Shown here piece by piece: positions 8,717 through 18,168 of a stretch of 64,000 nucleotides of DNA. The notes under the pieces are model-generated. The model was not told where the DNA came from and made no database searches. It worked only from the letters and a program-made list of their open reading frames with translations. Positions within the stretch are counted from its first letter, which is position 1. Each line of letters starts with the position of its first letter. Origin of the DNA: an uncultured Eubacteriales bacterium (GTDB lineage Bacteria; Bacillota; Clostridia; Oscillospirales; Oscillospiraceae); contig UQVA01000003.1 in assembly GCA_900544405.1 (NCBI GenBank), positions 71,262 to 135,261 on the forward strand, written 5' to 3'. A program made the translations under genes and the position numbers.

Positions 8717-9748
8717 TCACTTCCATAAAAACGGCGGATAGCCGTCCAGATCCCCCCGCAAGTACCGGGCCAGCAGAAGCGCCTGCACATAAGGCACCAG
8801 CCCCCAGGGCAGCTTCTCGCCCAGATAGGGGTGGGTGATGGTGTCCCGCTTCCGCTCCTGCCAGTTTTGCAGAAATTTCTTCCGGCCCCCGTCCGTCAGC
8901 AGCACCGCCCCGCTGTCCGTATTTTCGAAATCCTCCAGGGACAGAATGCGGTTGTTGATAAGGGTCAGCACGAACCGGTCCGCCAGACAGGGCCGCAGCT
9001 CCTCCATCAGGTCCAGGGCCAGGGAGTTCCGTCCGGGCCGGTCCCGGTGCAGGAAGCCCACATAGGAATCCAGGCCCACGCTTTCCAGCGCCGAAACGCA
9101 ATCATTTGCCAGCAGACTGTACCCAAAGGACAGCATGGCGTTGACCGGGTCCGTGGGCGGCCGCCGGTTCCGATTTTCAAAGGAAAATACCTCTTTCCGC
9201 TGCAAAATGAGCCGGTCGAACACATCAAAATAGATTTTCGCCCCGCTGCCCTCGATGCCCCGGAGCATTTCCGGGTCCGTGGCCGTCAGGGCCAGGTCCG
9301 CCTGAGTTTTCAGCTGGACGGAAGCCGCCTCCAACGCCGCCGTATCCACCCGCAGGGCGTGGTCCCGCTTGGTCCGCTCGATGCTCCAACGGCTGTTGTA
9401 CAGCTTTCCGTAGATCATGTTCCGGGCGATCTTGCAGCATTCCGCCGGGTCGTCCGCCAGGCGGTACTGGGTCCGGCGCAGCAGCACATTGCCGTTCCAC
9501 TCTCCCTGACTGCGGGCCAGGAACCGGCCCCGTGGGGTGCAAAAGGTCAGGCCCACGCCCCGCTGGGCGCAGCCGCCCATCAGCGCCGGGGAGGCGCCTG
9601 CATAGGAAAAGCAGAGAATTTGCTCCAAAGTATGCAGGGGAAACCGACCGATTTCCTGTTTTTCCCGGTTGACCACCACATTTTCCCCATCAATGGTCAG
9701 ATAGGCATCCTCAGAGGTCACGAACAGGGTGTTCAATAGTTTCCGCAT
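8717..9748 (-). CDS. cas1: CRISPR-associated endonuclease Cas1 (type I-C)
   Basis: 343-residue spacer integrase. The start MRKLLNTLFVTSEDAYL is typical of the I-C Cas1 group and follows an AGGAGG site. Metal-binding residues are visible: Glu in RGIEGSGAKIYFDVF, His in VGFLHRDRPGRNSLALDLME and the Glu in the same segment. It starts inside the last 16 nt of cas4, so cas4, cas1 and cas2 are tightly coupled. Unusually for I-C these genes lie beyond the distal end of the array rather than directly after cas7. Confidence 0.96.
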   Translation of the reverse strand: MRKLLNTLFVTSEDAYLTIDGENVVVNREKQEIGRFPLHTLEQILCFSYAGASPALMGGCAQRGVGLTFCTPRGRFLARSQGEWNGNVLLRRTQYRLADDPAECCKIARNMIYGKLYNSRWSIERTKRDHALRVDTAALEAASVQLKTQADLALTATDPEMLRGIEGSGAKIYFDVFDRLILQRKEVFSFENRNRRPPTDPVNAMLSFGYSLLANDCVSALESVGLDSYVGFLHRDRPGRNSLALDLMEELRPCLADRFVLTLINNRILSLEDFENTDSGAVLLTDGGRKKFLQNWQERKRDTITHPYLGEKLPWGLVPYVQALLLARYLRGDLDGYPPFLWK

Positions 9749-10407
9749 GGGCCATCCTCCTGACTTTTTCGTAAGTAATCCGCCGTTTTTGCCAGCTTCG
9801 GCAGGCCCGGCAGGCAGATCTCTTTCAGAGAACAGGCATTGCAGCGCTTGGCCCGCTTTGGCATGGGCGTCCGGCCCCGGCGGTACAGGTCCCGCATCTC
9901 GGCGGCGCATTGGCGCACCTCCTGCCGCAGCTCCTCGGTGAAAGTCACCGGCTCCCGGCGGCGGGGTTCTCCATAAAAGAGCGCCCCTTCGGGAATGTCA
10001 CAGCAAAGCATTTCCTCCAGGCACATGGCCTGGGCACAAAGCTGCAAAGCGTCGCAGGAGTCGGCCTTGGGACTGCCCCGCTTGTATTCCACGGGATAGG
10101 CCTGCCACAGCCCCTCCCGTCCGGCCAGCGGCACGCCGCTGCCCCGGCGGAATTCCACCACGTCGCAGGCTCCCGACAGGCCCAGATTGGGCGAAAACAC
10201 CCGCAGGCCCCGGACCGTGAGCAGGTCCCCACGGCTTTCCCGGAGGCCCTCCTGATGGGCCCGCTCGTGAAGCAGCACTCCTTCCGTGGTCCGCAGATTC
10301 TCCGCCCACTGTTGTTCCAGATGAATGAGCGCCCACTGCCGTGGGCAGAAGCGATAGTGCTGAAGGCCAGAAATTTGCAGATAATCCTCCTCCGGGATGG
10401 TCTCCAT
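9733..10407 (-). CDS. cas4: CRISPR-associated exonuclease Cas4
   Basis: 224 residues. Cas4 trims prespacers and selects PAM-adjacent ends before integration. Visible features are the N-terminal Cys in YRFCPRQWALIH, the RecB-like nuclease core with SGACDVVEF and PVEYKRG (the Asp and Glu-x-Lys motifs), and the C-terminal Cys cluster RCNACSLKEICLPG that completes the iron-sulfur site. The ATG at 10407 is preceded by AAAGGAGGAG. Overlaps cas1 by 16 nt. Confidence 0.95.
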   Translation of the reverse strand: METIPEEDYLQISGLQHYRFCPRQWALIHLEQQWAENLRTTEGVLLHERAHQEGLRESRGDLLTVRGLRVFSPNLGLSGACDVVEFRRGSGVPLAGREGLWQAYPVEYKRGSPKADSCDALQLCAQAMCLEEMLCCDIPEGALFYGEPRRREPVTFTEELRQEVRQCAAEMRDLYRRGRTPMPKRAKRCNACSLKEICLPGLPKLAKTADYLRKSQEDGPCGNY

Positions 10408-10544
10408 GTTGATTTCTCCTCCTTTTGTGTGGATTCGGGTATGGTAATTCTTAGAGGGGGCAATGCAACCTCATAGCCGTTCTTCCCGGCAAAGCTCAAA
10501 GCACAGCAAGCAGCGCCCCAATTGCTTGCTTTCTCATTGTCCAC

Positions 10545-10604
10545 CTACTTCAAGAGAGCAGCAAAAACCGCCCCAAAGAAAATGATGGCATAAAGGATCC
10601 ACAT
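10545..10604 (-). CDS. 19-residue hydrophobic small protein upstream of cas4
   Basis: The reading frame MWILYAIIFFGAVFAALLK starts with ATG at 10604 and stops with TAG at 10545. It has a strong ribosome site (AAGGAGGA, 10611-10618) with 6 nt spacing and follows directly on a candidate -10 (10629-10634). The peptide is a single hydrophobic helix with a C-terminal Lys, like a type I toxin, holin-like peptide or small membrane regulator. It is 137 nt upstream of cas4 on the same strand. I do not recognise a named family. The ribosome site argues for translation; function is unknown. Confidence 0.5.
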   Translation of the reverse strand: MWILYAIIFFGAVFAALLK

Positions 10605-10623
10605 GGTTCGTCCTCCTTCCGGT

Positions 10624-10638
10624 CAATTATTATAATTG
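10624..10638 (-). promoter_or_regulatory. Candidate -10 within a perfect palindrome upstream of the small ORF and cas4
   Basis: CAATTAT-T-ATAATTG (10624-10638) is a perfect palindrome containing TATAAT on the minus strand (10629-10634). The -35 is weak. It could drive the small ORF and cas4-cas1-cas2 separately from the effector operon and could be an operator. The rest of 10639-10810 holds only a 67-codon open frame that I do not accept. Confidence 0.4.
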
Positions 10639-10810
10639 GCTCATCGCGTCTCGTTTCCATCTCCGCACTGTGGTTTCATCTCCAAGGACGTTGATCATTT
10701 CGGTGACCCTGTCAAATGACATATTGGGATTTGAGGGACACAGAACTGACACCGTTGCCTCCTTTTTGCTGATTGCTTTTGCCACAGGCTTCCTTCTCGA
10801 CTTCAGAGAA

Positions 10811-13800
10811 TCTTGAATTCTCGCCCCCCTCATGGTGTGCGACCCACTTTTACTACCGTAACCCCGCTTTCTTCTGTGATTTCAACCCACGCGCCCCGTG
10901 AGGGGTGCGACCAGCAGCCAGGACGTTCAAAAATTCGATGAGATCATTTCAATCCACGCACCCCGTGAGGGGTGCGACTGGCCGGAGGGAAGCAAATATG
11001 CAAAAAAGGCGATTTCAATCCACGCATCCCGTGAGGGGTGCGACGTCCAAAACGATGGCGTTTCCGTTGGTTGGATAATTTCAATCCACGCACCCCTCAC
11101 GGGGTGCGACCATTACCAGTACCTGTACCTGGAAATCCCGAAAAAATTTCAATCCACGCACCCCTCACGGGGTGCGACTCCCTTACGATCAAGATAATAC
11201 CTGTGGATAATAATTTCAACCCACGCACCCCTCACGGGGTGCGACCCTGTTACAGTATCCCGATGTCGTGGTCCAACAAATTTCAACCCACGCACCCCTC
11301 ACGGGGTGCGACATGCACTCCGTCGTGGCAACCAACCTCGAAAACCTATTTCAACCCACGCACCCCTCACGGGGTGCGACTCTAGATTCATGTTCGAATG
11401 GAGATATGAACAACATTTCAACCCACGCACCCCTCACGGGGTGCGACCGTGTACGTCTGCCGGATAATAAGCCCCTCTGGGATTTCAACCCACGCACCCC
11501 TCACGGGGTGCGACTTCGGTGGCGAAGTGACTTCGATTCCGGCGGAGCATTTCAACCCACGCACCCCTCACGGGGTGCGACTGCCTCCCTCCACCAGCTT
11601 GCTGCGTTCTTGCAATATTTCAACCCACGCACCCCTCACGGGGTGCGACCAGGTGAAGGACCTTTACATACTGGCCCTGCACATGATTTCAACCCACGCA
11701 CCCCTCACGGGGTGCGACGGCTAGATTAGATGCTACCGTGTCGCTCCCCTCTATTTCAACCCACGCACCCCTCACGGGGTGCGACGTCCGGCTTTTCCCG
11801 GAGGCTCCCGCCGCATGAATTTCAACCCACGCACCCCTCACGGGGTGCGACCCCAAAAGAAAACCCTATCAAATCCCTGACCTGATTTCAACCCACGCAC
11901 CCCTCACGGGGTGCGACGAACCGACCCTGCGCCCGAATCCTTACAGCAAAATTTCAACCCACGCACCCCTCACGGGGTGCGACAAGCCATGACAGATGTA
12001 CACTGTGGCTGCAAAGGAATTTCAACCCACGCACCCCTCACGGGGTGCGACACATCCGCTGGTTGGCCATCCCTTTTTAGGTACAGATTTCAACCCACGC
12101 ACCCCTCACGGGGTGCGACGGTATTAACGCCATACAGAGCCAGACCGATGCAATTTCAACCCACGCACCCCTCACGGGGTGCGACTATCGACAGTACCTG
12201 TTATGTAGGAGGCCTCGTCATTTCAACCCACGCACCCCTCACGGGGTGCGACGAGGTCATTGACTCTCAGACAGGAGAAATTAAACAATTTCAATCCACG
12301 CACCCCGTGAGGGGTGCGACCTTTCGATTGCGTGTGCTTCCCGTTCTTTCTGCTGGATTTCAATCCACGCACCCCGTGAGGGGTGCGACCATGATAAAGG
12401 CGGCCCCGGCGGGGGTGTCGTGATTTCAATCCACGCACCCCGTGAGGGGTGCGACGAATATCCTGCACCGTCATCCCGCTGGCCGGGATATTTCAATCCA
12501 CGCACCCCGTGAGGGGTGCGACTTGTCCGGGTGTCGCCGCACCCGGAGGGGCTGTTATTTCAATCCACGCACCCCGTGAGGGGTGCGACGAGATTTTCCG
12601 TCCACCAGCCGTACATATGCCGATTTCAATCCACGCACCCCGTGAGGGGTGCGACCGCCGCCGGGAAGTGCCGCTGAATAAATGTCAAAATTTCAATCCA
12701 CGCACCCCGTGAGGGGTGCGACACTGTGGGGAGAGGTTCTGTGTAGAGAGCCTCAAATTTCAATCCACGCACCCCGTGAGGGGTGCGACCCTTGCTTGTG
12801 CCGGTGGAAACTCTGATATGATATTTCAATCCACGCACCCCGTGGGGGGTGCGACTGTATACGCATATTCAAAAATTCAGTAAAAAGATATTTCAATCCA
12901 CGCACCCCTCACGGGGTGCGACTTTGTATATTGTGATACCGACTCTGTCAAGTATTTAATTTCAATCCACGCACCCCTCACGGGGTGCGACGGGCTATTT
13001 TTTTACGCCGTCCTGACGTATATATTATTTCAATCCACGCACCCCTCACGGGGTGCGACCGTGACCTTATCAACGCAACTCTTGACGGCATCAAATTTCA
13101 ATCCACGCACCCCTCACGGGGTGCGACGTCCCAATTGGTGCCCAGTACAGATCGCGCAGGGTATTTCAATCCACGCACCCCTCACGGGGTGCGACTCCCA
13201 ACGTCTCACCCAGTAATAGCGGGCCGTTTCCGATTTCAATCCACGCACCCCTCACGGGGTGCGACGTTATCGGCATCGCCCTGAATTTTGCCGCCAATAT
13301 TTCAATCCACGCACCCCTCACGGGGTGCGACCGTAAGTTTTGCCGACACCCCGTGCGCCGGTGCAAAATTTCAATCCACGCACCCCTCACGGGGTGCGAC
13401 ATCAGTCCAGACACAAAACCAGACCGTTCTCCGTATTTCAATCCACGCACCCCTCACGGGGTGCGACGGTCTGTCTCTGCATCGATGATGGCCTCCGCCC
13501 ATTTCAATCCACGCACCCCTCACGGGGTGCGACGGGGCAAGTTCGGCGGCCTGTATGTGGATAGCCAATTTCAATCCACGCACCCCTCACGGGGTGCGAC
13601 GTATACGCATTTGTAAAAATTCTGTGAATAAATATTTCAATCCACGCACCCCTCACGGGGTGCGACTCTTTTACCAAGTCTTTCAAGTCCGCAAGCGTAG
13701 AATTTCAATCCACGCACCCCTCACGGGGTGCGACCCAGAGTGGCGGTTCCTCTGCCCTGCATTGACAATTTCAATCCACGCACCCCTCACGGGGTGCGAC

Positions 13801-14672
13801 CTACCGGACAGTATTTTGGACAGGGGGCTGGATATTTCAATCCACGCACCCCTCACGGGGTGCGACCACGGCGAGTGGTGAAATTGGTATCAACAATTTT
13901 ATTTCAATCCACGCACCCCTCACGGGGTGCGACCAGTGGAACAAATGGCAGCGTGGCAGGATTTGCCATTTCAATCCACGCACCCCTCACGGGGTGCGAC
14001 AACATTCCGGGGCCTGGGCGGTTGACCCATCTGGGATTTCAATCCACGCACCCCTCACGGGGTGCGACTAGTCGGTCAACGGTCTGCGCCATGCGGATTG
14101 TATTTCAATCCACGCACCCCTCACGGGGTGCGACTCGATTGCGTGCGCTTCCCGTTCTTTCTGCTGGATTTCAATCCACGCACCCCTCACGGGGTGCGAC
14201 TGGTGGAAATGATGGATGCCATGCAGAAACAATTTATTTCAATCCACGCACCCCTCACGGGGTGCGACTTCTGTCCACGGGAACCGGATTTTTGTATAAT
14301 CATTTCAATCCACGCACCCCTCACGGGGTGCGACCGGCGTACCATTTCGGATTCTGCCACATTCCGTCTATTTCAATCCACGCACCCCTCACGGGGTGCG
14401 ACCGCCACCAACTCTGCAACGTTTATCGAGAGTTTCATTTCAATCCACGCACCCCTCACGGGGTGCGACAGCGTTCGTTGGGATCATTACACCGTCCGTT
14501 GGATATTTCAATCCACGCACCCCTCACGGGGTGCGACGGAGATGTTACCTAAATGTAATGGTAGACGATATTATTTCAATCCACGCACCCCTCACGGGGT
14601 GCGACGTGTCCGTGTAGTCCTCGTTGCGGTCAAAATTGTATTTCAATCCACGCACCCCTCACGGGGTGCGAC
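10811..14672 (-). CRISPR. Type I-C CRISPR array, 57 canonical repeats plus one degenerate distal repeat
   Basis: Repeats are 33 bp. On the plus strand they begin ATTTCAATCCACG or ATTTCAACCCACG and end GGTGCGAC, with a GCACCCC/GGGGTGC stem around a 4-nt loop. I count 57 from 10879 to 14672, separated by spacers of about 33-36 nt. A degenerate copy at 10811-10843 (25 of 33 matches) lies one spacer length further left. Transcription and growth are on the minus strand, so the leader is at the right and the oldest end at the left. Repeat variants form blocks: the first three have loop GTGA, 11078-11178 TCAC, 11213-12252 TCAC with AACCCAC (16 repeats), 12288-12855 GTGA with AATCCAC (the last GTGG), and 12890-14672 TCAC with AATCCAC (27 repeats). 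The loop changes are an exact inversion of the stem-loop. Confidence 0.98.
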
Positions 14673-14850
14673 GGCAAAAATTGCCGCTTTGAACAGCAAT
14701 TTTTGCGTTTGGGGAGCCGAGAGGCCGGTTCCGTTCGCCCTTCGGCGAATCAAACCGGAACCGCACAAAAATTCATTTTTTGTGTTCCCTCAGCGGTGCG
14801 AGGCGGCCGGGAATTCCCGGACCGCTTCCCCTTCGCACGCTTCCGATCAC
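14673..14850 (-). promoter_or_regulatory. CRISPR leader with three inverted repeats
   Basis: The 178 nt between the cas7 stop and the first repeat. Next to the array is an exact 11-bp inverted repeat, GCAAAAATTGC at 14674-14684 and GCAATTTTTGC at 14696-14706. Further out are a GGTTCCG/CGGAACC hairpin (about 14728-14765) with an inner TTCGCC/GGCGAA stem and a CACAAAAA/TTTTTGTG hairpin (about 14762-14782). No clear -35/-10 pair was found, so array transcription may be read-through from cas7, a promoter I cannot see, or both. Confidence 0.6.
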
Positions 14851-15744
14851 TCAGACCATCCGCCGGACGCTGACGCCCTGGGGCAGGTCCTCCTCCCGGA
14901 CGGTGACGGTGTAATCGCCGTAGGACCGGGCCACCTGCACGCCCTCCTTCCGGGCAATATGCACGGTGTCGAACAGCTTCCAGGCCGGGGCGTTGCCCAG
15001 TTCGGAGTCGTGCTTGAACACGATCAGTTCCCGGACGGCCATGTTGCCCCGGGCGGCAGAGTGGTCCAGTTCAAACATATTCAGGATGGCCTGCCACAGC
15101 AGTTCCAGGTCCTCCTGGGAGAAACCGGTGGTTTTCCGGGCCAGATTGGCGGAAATATACCCCTCACAGCGGTATAGGCCATAGGGAAGGATGTATTTCC
15201 GGCCCATTTCCGTGCCCTTCTTCTCCGCATCGGCCTCGGTGGTGATGGCCACACGGGTGATGGTGACCTCCTGGGGGATCACCGGCTCCACGGACCGGGC
15301 AAAGCCCAGCTGCACCGGTCCCCGGACCTGGCCGCAGTTCAGAGCGCCCTTCACAAACGTCGTCATCACGGCACCGAAGGTCCGGATGTCAAAGAAATTC
15401 TTGCACATGAAGTCCCGGATCTTGCTGTCCAGCTCCGGGTCCTTCTTCTTGGCCTCGGCAACCTTTTTCGGGTCCACGCCCAGATAATCGTAGGCCTCCA
15501 GGTCGGACCGATTCAGGGGCACATTCTCCTTGATGTAGATGCGGTAGCCCGGCTCCCCTTCCTTCACGGTCTCCACATAGTTGCGGATCTTCCGTTTCAG
15601 GCATACGTCCGTCACCAGGCCCAGGTTGGTCTCCGGGTCGATGCGGGGCATATTGCCTGCGTCTGGGTCTCCGTTGGGGTTGCCGTTCTCCACGTCGAAG
15701 AGGATCACGAACTCATAGCGATTGGAAATAGCGTTGTCAAACAT
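14851..15744 (-). CDS. cas7: Type I-C Cascade backbone protein Cas7 (Csd2)
   Basis: 297 residues. Backbone subunit that polymerises along the crRNA spacer. The N-terminus MFDNAISNRYEFVILFDVENGNPNGDPDAGNMPR is diagnostic for Csd2/Cas7c, an RRM-fold protein with the GNPNGDPD loop. It follows cas8c by 15 nt with a GGGAGG site. It is the last effector gene; the leader begins right after its stop. Confidence 0.96.
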   Translation of the reverse strand: MFDNAISNRYEFVILFDVENGNPNGDPDAGNMPRIDPETNLGLVTDVCLKRKIRNYVETVKEGEPGYRIYIKENVPLNRSDLEAYDYLGVDPKKVAEAKKKDPELDSKIRDFMCKNFFDIRTFGAVMTTFVKGALNCGQVRGPVQLGFARSVEPVIPQEVTITRVAITTEADAEKKGTEMGRKYILPYGLYRCEGYISANLARKTTGFSQEDLELLWQAILNMFELDHSAARGNMAVRELIVFKHDSELGNAPAWKLFDTVHIARKEGVQVARSYGDYTVTVREEDLPQGVSVRRMV

Positions 15745-15759
15745 AAGAAATACCTCCCT

Positions 15760-17493
15760 TTATTCCTGACCGGCTTTGCTGCCGGAATAGCGTTTCTGTG
15801 TCTCGTGATAGTAGCCCAACTGGAAAATGCCCTGGTCGCTGAGGGTCAGATGGATGGGATAACTCTCCCGAATGCGGCCCAGCAGATCCTGGAGCCGCTT
15901 GGAATTGTAAACCTTCTGGCCTGCACTGAGCTTTTTCTGGTGCTTCTCCGCCAGATTCAGCAGCACCGGAAATACGACCGCCGGTGTAGCGCTGGCTGAG
16001 GAGAAGTACCGGTCCTTGATGGTGGTGTTGATGCCTGGGTTGGCCTGCTGCTGGATGTCCTCCAACACCGAGAACAGCCGTCCCAATACATAGGGAAGGT
16101 AATTGCAATCGTCGTTCAGTTTCACTGTAAGTGCCTCCATTCTATTTTGTTGCGTGTCGTTCCGCAGAAGATATGCTTTGATGATGGCTGCCTTGCCTCT
16201 GGTAATATCGTGTTCCGCCCGGATGCGCAGCATGGTCTGCTGGAAAAGAGTAGCCGGGTATCGGCCTCCGGTAAGAATAGCCCGGAGGGTGTCCGCCGCC
16301 ATCTGGGGCGAGGGGGTCTTGTCCCGACTCTGCTGATTAACGGTCTCCTGAAGCAGCAGCCAGAGGGGCAGCTGGGTCCGGGTGTCGAAGCTGGGCCGGA
16401 TGATCTCCAGCCGGTCATAATGGGCTTTCAGCCGCTGGGCAAACACTCCGAAGGTGTCCTGCAGGAAGAACCGCACGGAAATACGGGCGGCATTGGGGGC
16501 CAGCCCCAGCACATAAAACCGATTCTCCGGGTTCAAAGGCAGATTCTCCCATTGGCATAGCTTCTTCCCCGCCAGGGCGTCCATCACGCTGGCCAGGTCC
16601 TCGTCCTTGACCTTTTCGCTGCCGCCGTCCAGGAAGGCCCCAAAGGCATCCTCATACTGTTCCTCAGCGCCCTCTGCCCAGAAAACGTAGGTATCGCCGC
16701 CGATGCGCCGGTAATGCCGCCGGTCGGAAAGCAGATCGTTCAGCGCCGCTGTGTAGGCGAAGGCCCCATACTGACCCACCGGCGCATTTTCGTTCTGCTC
16801 CCGTCCATAGGAGCAAAAGGCCGGAGCATTGAAGGACACCAGCGCCGCACCGGAGGACTGGGCCCCATAGAGCCGCTTGATGGCCGGGTGGGTCTTTTCC
16901 GGCACCGCCGGTTCCCCGGTGATCAGACATCGCAGCTTTTCCCCTTCCGCATCCTGGCCGTAATGACTTTCCCAGGCACGGGCCAGGGCTTCGTTGTCGC
17001 CGGGGTATTGATCACCGTATGCAAAAGTCAGGTTGCAGCCGGAAATCAGATTCTCCCATTCCCCGGCCAGAACCGGGTCCGTGCTGCCAAGGGCCGGGTC
17101 ATAATTTTCAAAGAACCGGCAGATGGCCTGAGCGAAGGGGTCCTGGCTGCCGGACAGCAGAGAAAGATGCAACTCCTTCGCCGCTGCGAAGCACTTTTCT
17201 GCCCGGCTGTCCTTGGCCGCATCCTTAGCGTGGCCCAGAAGATAGGACCCGTTGTCCCAAAGGAAGTTGGAGGCCACACCCACGGTCCGCTTCACCGGTG
17301 CGGGCAGCTCCATTTCCCGGGGCTTGGGCTTGCCCTTCTCGTCCGCCGTTTCCAGAGGAATGACCCGGCGGACTTCGCCGCCCTCTCCCAGTTCCAAAGC
17401 GTAGGAAATACGGCTCTTACCCCAGCCCTGCCGGGCGATTTTCCCGCTCCGGGCCAGGTCCTCATAATAAGCCGTCAACGCCTGTAAGATCAT
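15760..17493 (-). CDS. cas8c: Type I-C Cascade large subunit Cas8c (Csd1)
   Basis: 577 residues, the usual size for Csd1. Large subunit that reads the TTC PAM and recruits Cas3; in I-C an internal start also yields the small subunit Cas11, and a Met-led C-terminal helical part is compatible with this here. Starts MILQALTAYYEDLARSGKIA. Family features include the DGNPCNF-like region replaced here by ISVRFFLQDTFGVFAQRL near residues 345-362. The ATG overlaps the cas5 stop (ATGA). It lies between cas5 and cas7 as expected. Confidence 0.94.
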   Translation of the reverse strand: MILQALTAYYEDLARSGKIARQGWGKSRISYALELGEGGEVRRVIPLETADEKGKPKPREMELPAPVKRTVGVASNFLWDNGSYLLGHAKDAAKDSRAEKCFAAAKELHLSLLSGSQDPFAQAICRFFENYDPALGSTDPVLAGEWENLISGCNLTFAYGDQYPGDNEALARAWESHYGQDAEGEKLRCLITGEPAVPEKTHPAIKRLYGAQSSGAALVSFNAPAFCSYGREQNENAPVGQYGAFAYTAALNDLLSDRRHYRRIGGDTYVFWAEGAEEQYEDAFGAFLDGGSEKVKDEDLASVMDALAGKKLCQWENLPLNPENRFYVLGLAPNAARISVRFFLQDTFGVFAQRLKAHYDRLEIIRPSFDTRTQLPLWLLLQETVNQQSRDKTPSPQMAADTLRAILTGGRYPATLFQQTMLRIRAEHDITRGKAAIIKAYLLRNDTQQNRMEALTVKLNDDCNYLPYVLGRLFSVLEDIQQQANPGINTTIKDRYFSSASATPAVVFPVLLNLAEKHQKKLSAGQKVYNSKRLQDLLGRIRESYPIHLTLSDQGIFQLGYYHETQKRYSGSKAGQE

Positions 17494-18152
17494 CGCAATA
17501 CCTCCCCGCTGTCCCGTGCCGGAACGTTCAACACACCGTTTTCCAGCACCGCCCGGAAAAACATGGGCGCAATATGCTCCGGGTCCGAGTAGTCCATGTC
17601 ATAGAGCATCAGCCCCAGGTCCCGCCGGTCGCCGGGATAGGCCGTTTCGACAGCTCCCCCATCCCAGGGCCGGAAGTTGGCGGGAAATTCCCGGGTCCCG
17701 AAGCAGGGCGTGTGATAGCACTGGCCCTTTTCCAGCCGGCGGCGCATAATATCCTGAAATTTCCCCGGATTGTCTCCGGAGGCCGCATGGTCGGTCATTT
17801 CAAAGTGGGCCTCCACCACATAGCGCACATGATAAAGCACCGTGGCCGCCCGCTGCTGGATGGAATCCTTGGTGCAGAGGAACAGGTCGGCCTCTTTTCC
17901 CTCCATGGCCCGCTTCACCGTGCTGGCAACGATCTTGTCCTTGACCTCGTTGCGCCGGATGCCGGTGAAGCGAATGGGCTCGCAGACGTAAATGCGGTCA
18001 ATAACCCACCGCAGGCCCGGATGCCAGTAAATGGCTTCCAGCATCCCACGGGCGGCGGAGGGGGTCATCACGTCGTAGCTCATCCGTTCCACTTTCAATT
18101 CGGGTCTTGAAAAGCAAGCGTAATCGCCCCAAAATTCTACTTTTACGTACAT
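17490..18152 (-). CDS. cas5c: Type I-C Cas5 (Cas5d) crRNA-processing endonuclease
   Basis: 220 residues. In type I-C, which lacks Cas6, Cas5d cuts the repeat and keeps the 11-nt 5' handle; no cas6 is present here, consistent with that role. The start MYVKVEFWGDYACFSRPE and the segment PSAARGMLEAIYW are strongly conserved in the family, as is the PCFGTREFPANFRP segment. It follows cas3 by 16 nt and overlaps cas8c by 4 nt. Confidence 0.95.
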   Translation of the reverse strand: MYVKVEFWGDYACFSRPELKVERMSYDVMTPSAARGMLEAIYWHPGLRWVIDRIYVCEPIRFTGIRRNEVKDKIVASTVKRAMEGKEADLFLCTKDSIQQRAATVLYHVRYVVEAHFEMTDHAASGDNPGKFQDIMRRRLEKGQCYHTPCFGTREFPANFRPWDGGAVETAYPGDRRDLGLMLYDMDYSDPEHIAPMFFRAVLENGVLNVPARDSGEVLR

Positions 18153-18168
18153 TTTTCTCCTCCTTTTC

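Noticed and set aside
10630..10833. 67-codon minus-strand frame ending in VRRWKRDAMSQL
   Set aside because: Its start lies inside the degenerate repeat without a ribosome site; could be a transposase or regulator remnant, but nothing supports it.
10898..14617. Many open frames of 60-370 codons across the array with repeated motifs such as THAPLTGCD or NPRTPHGVR
   Set aside because: They are translations of the CRISPR repeats and spacers; no ribosome sites, and frames exist on both strands.
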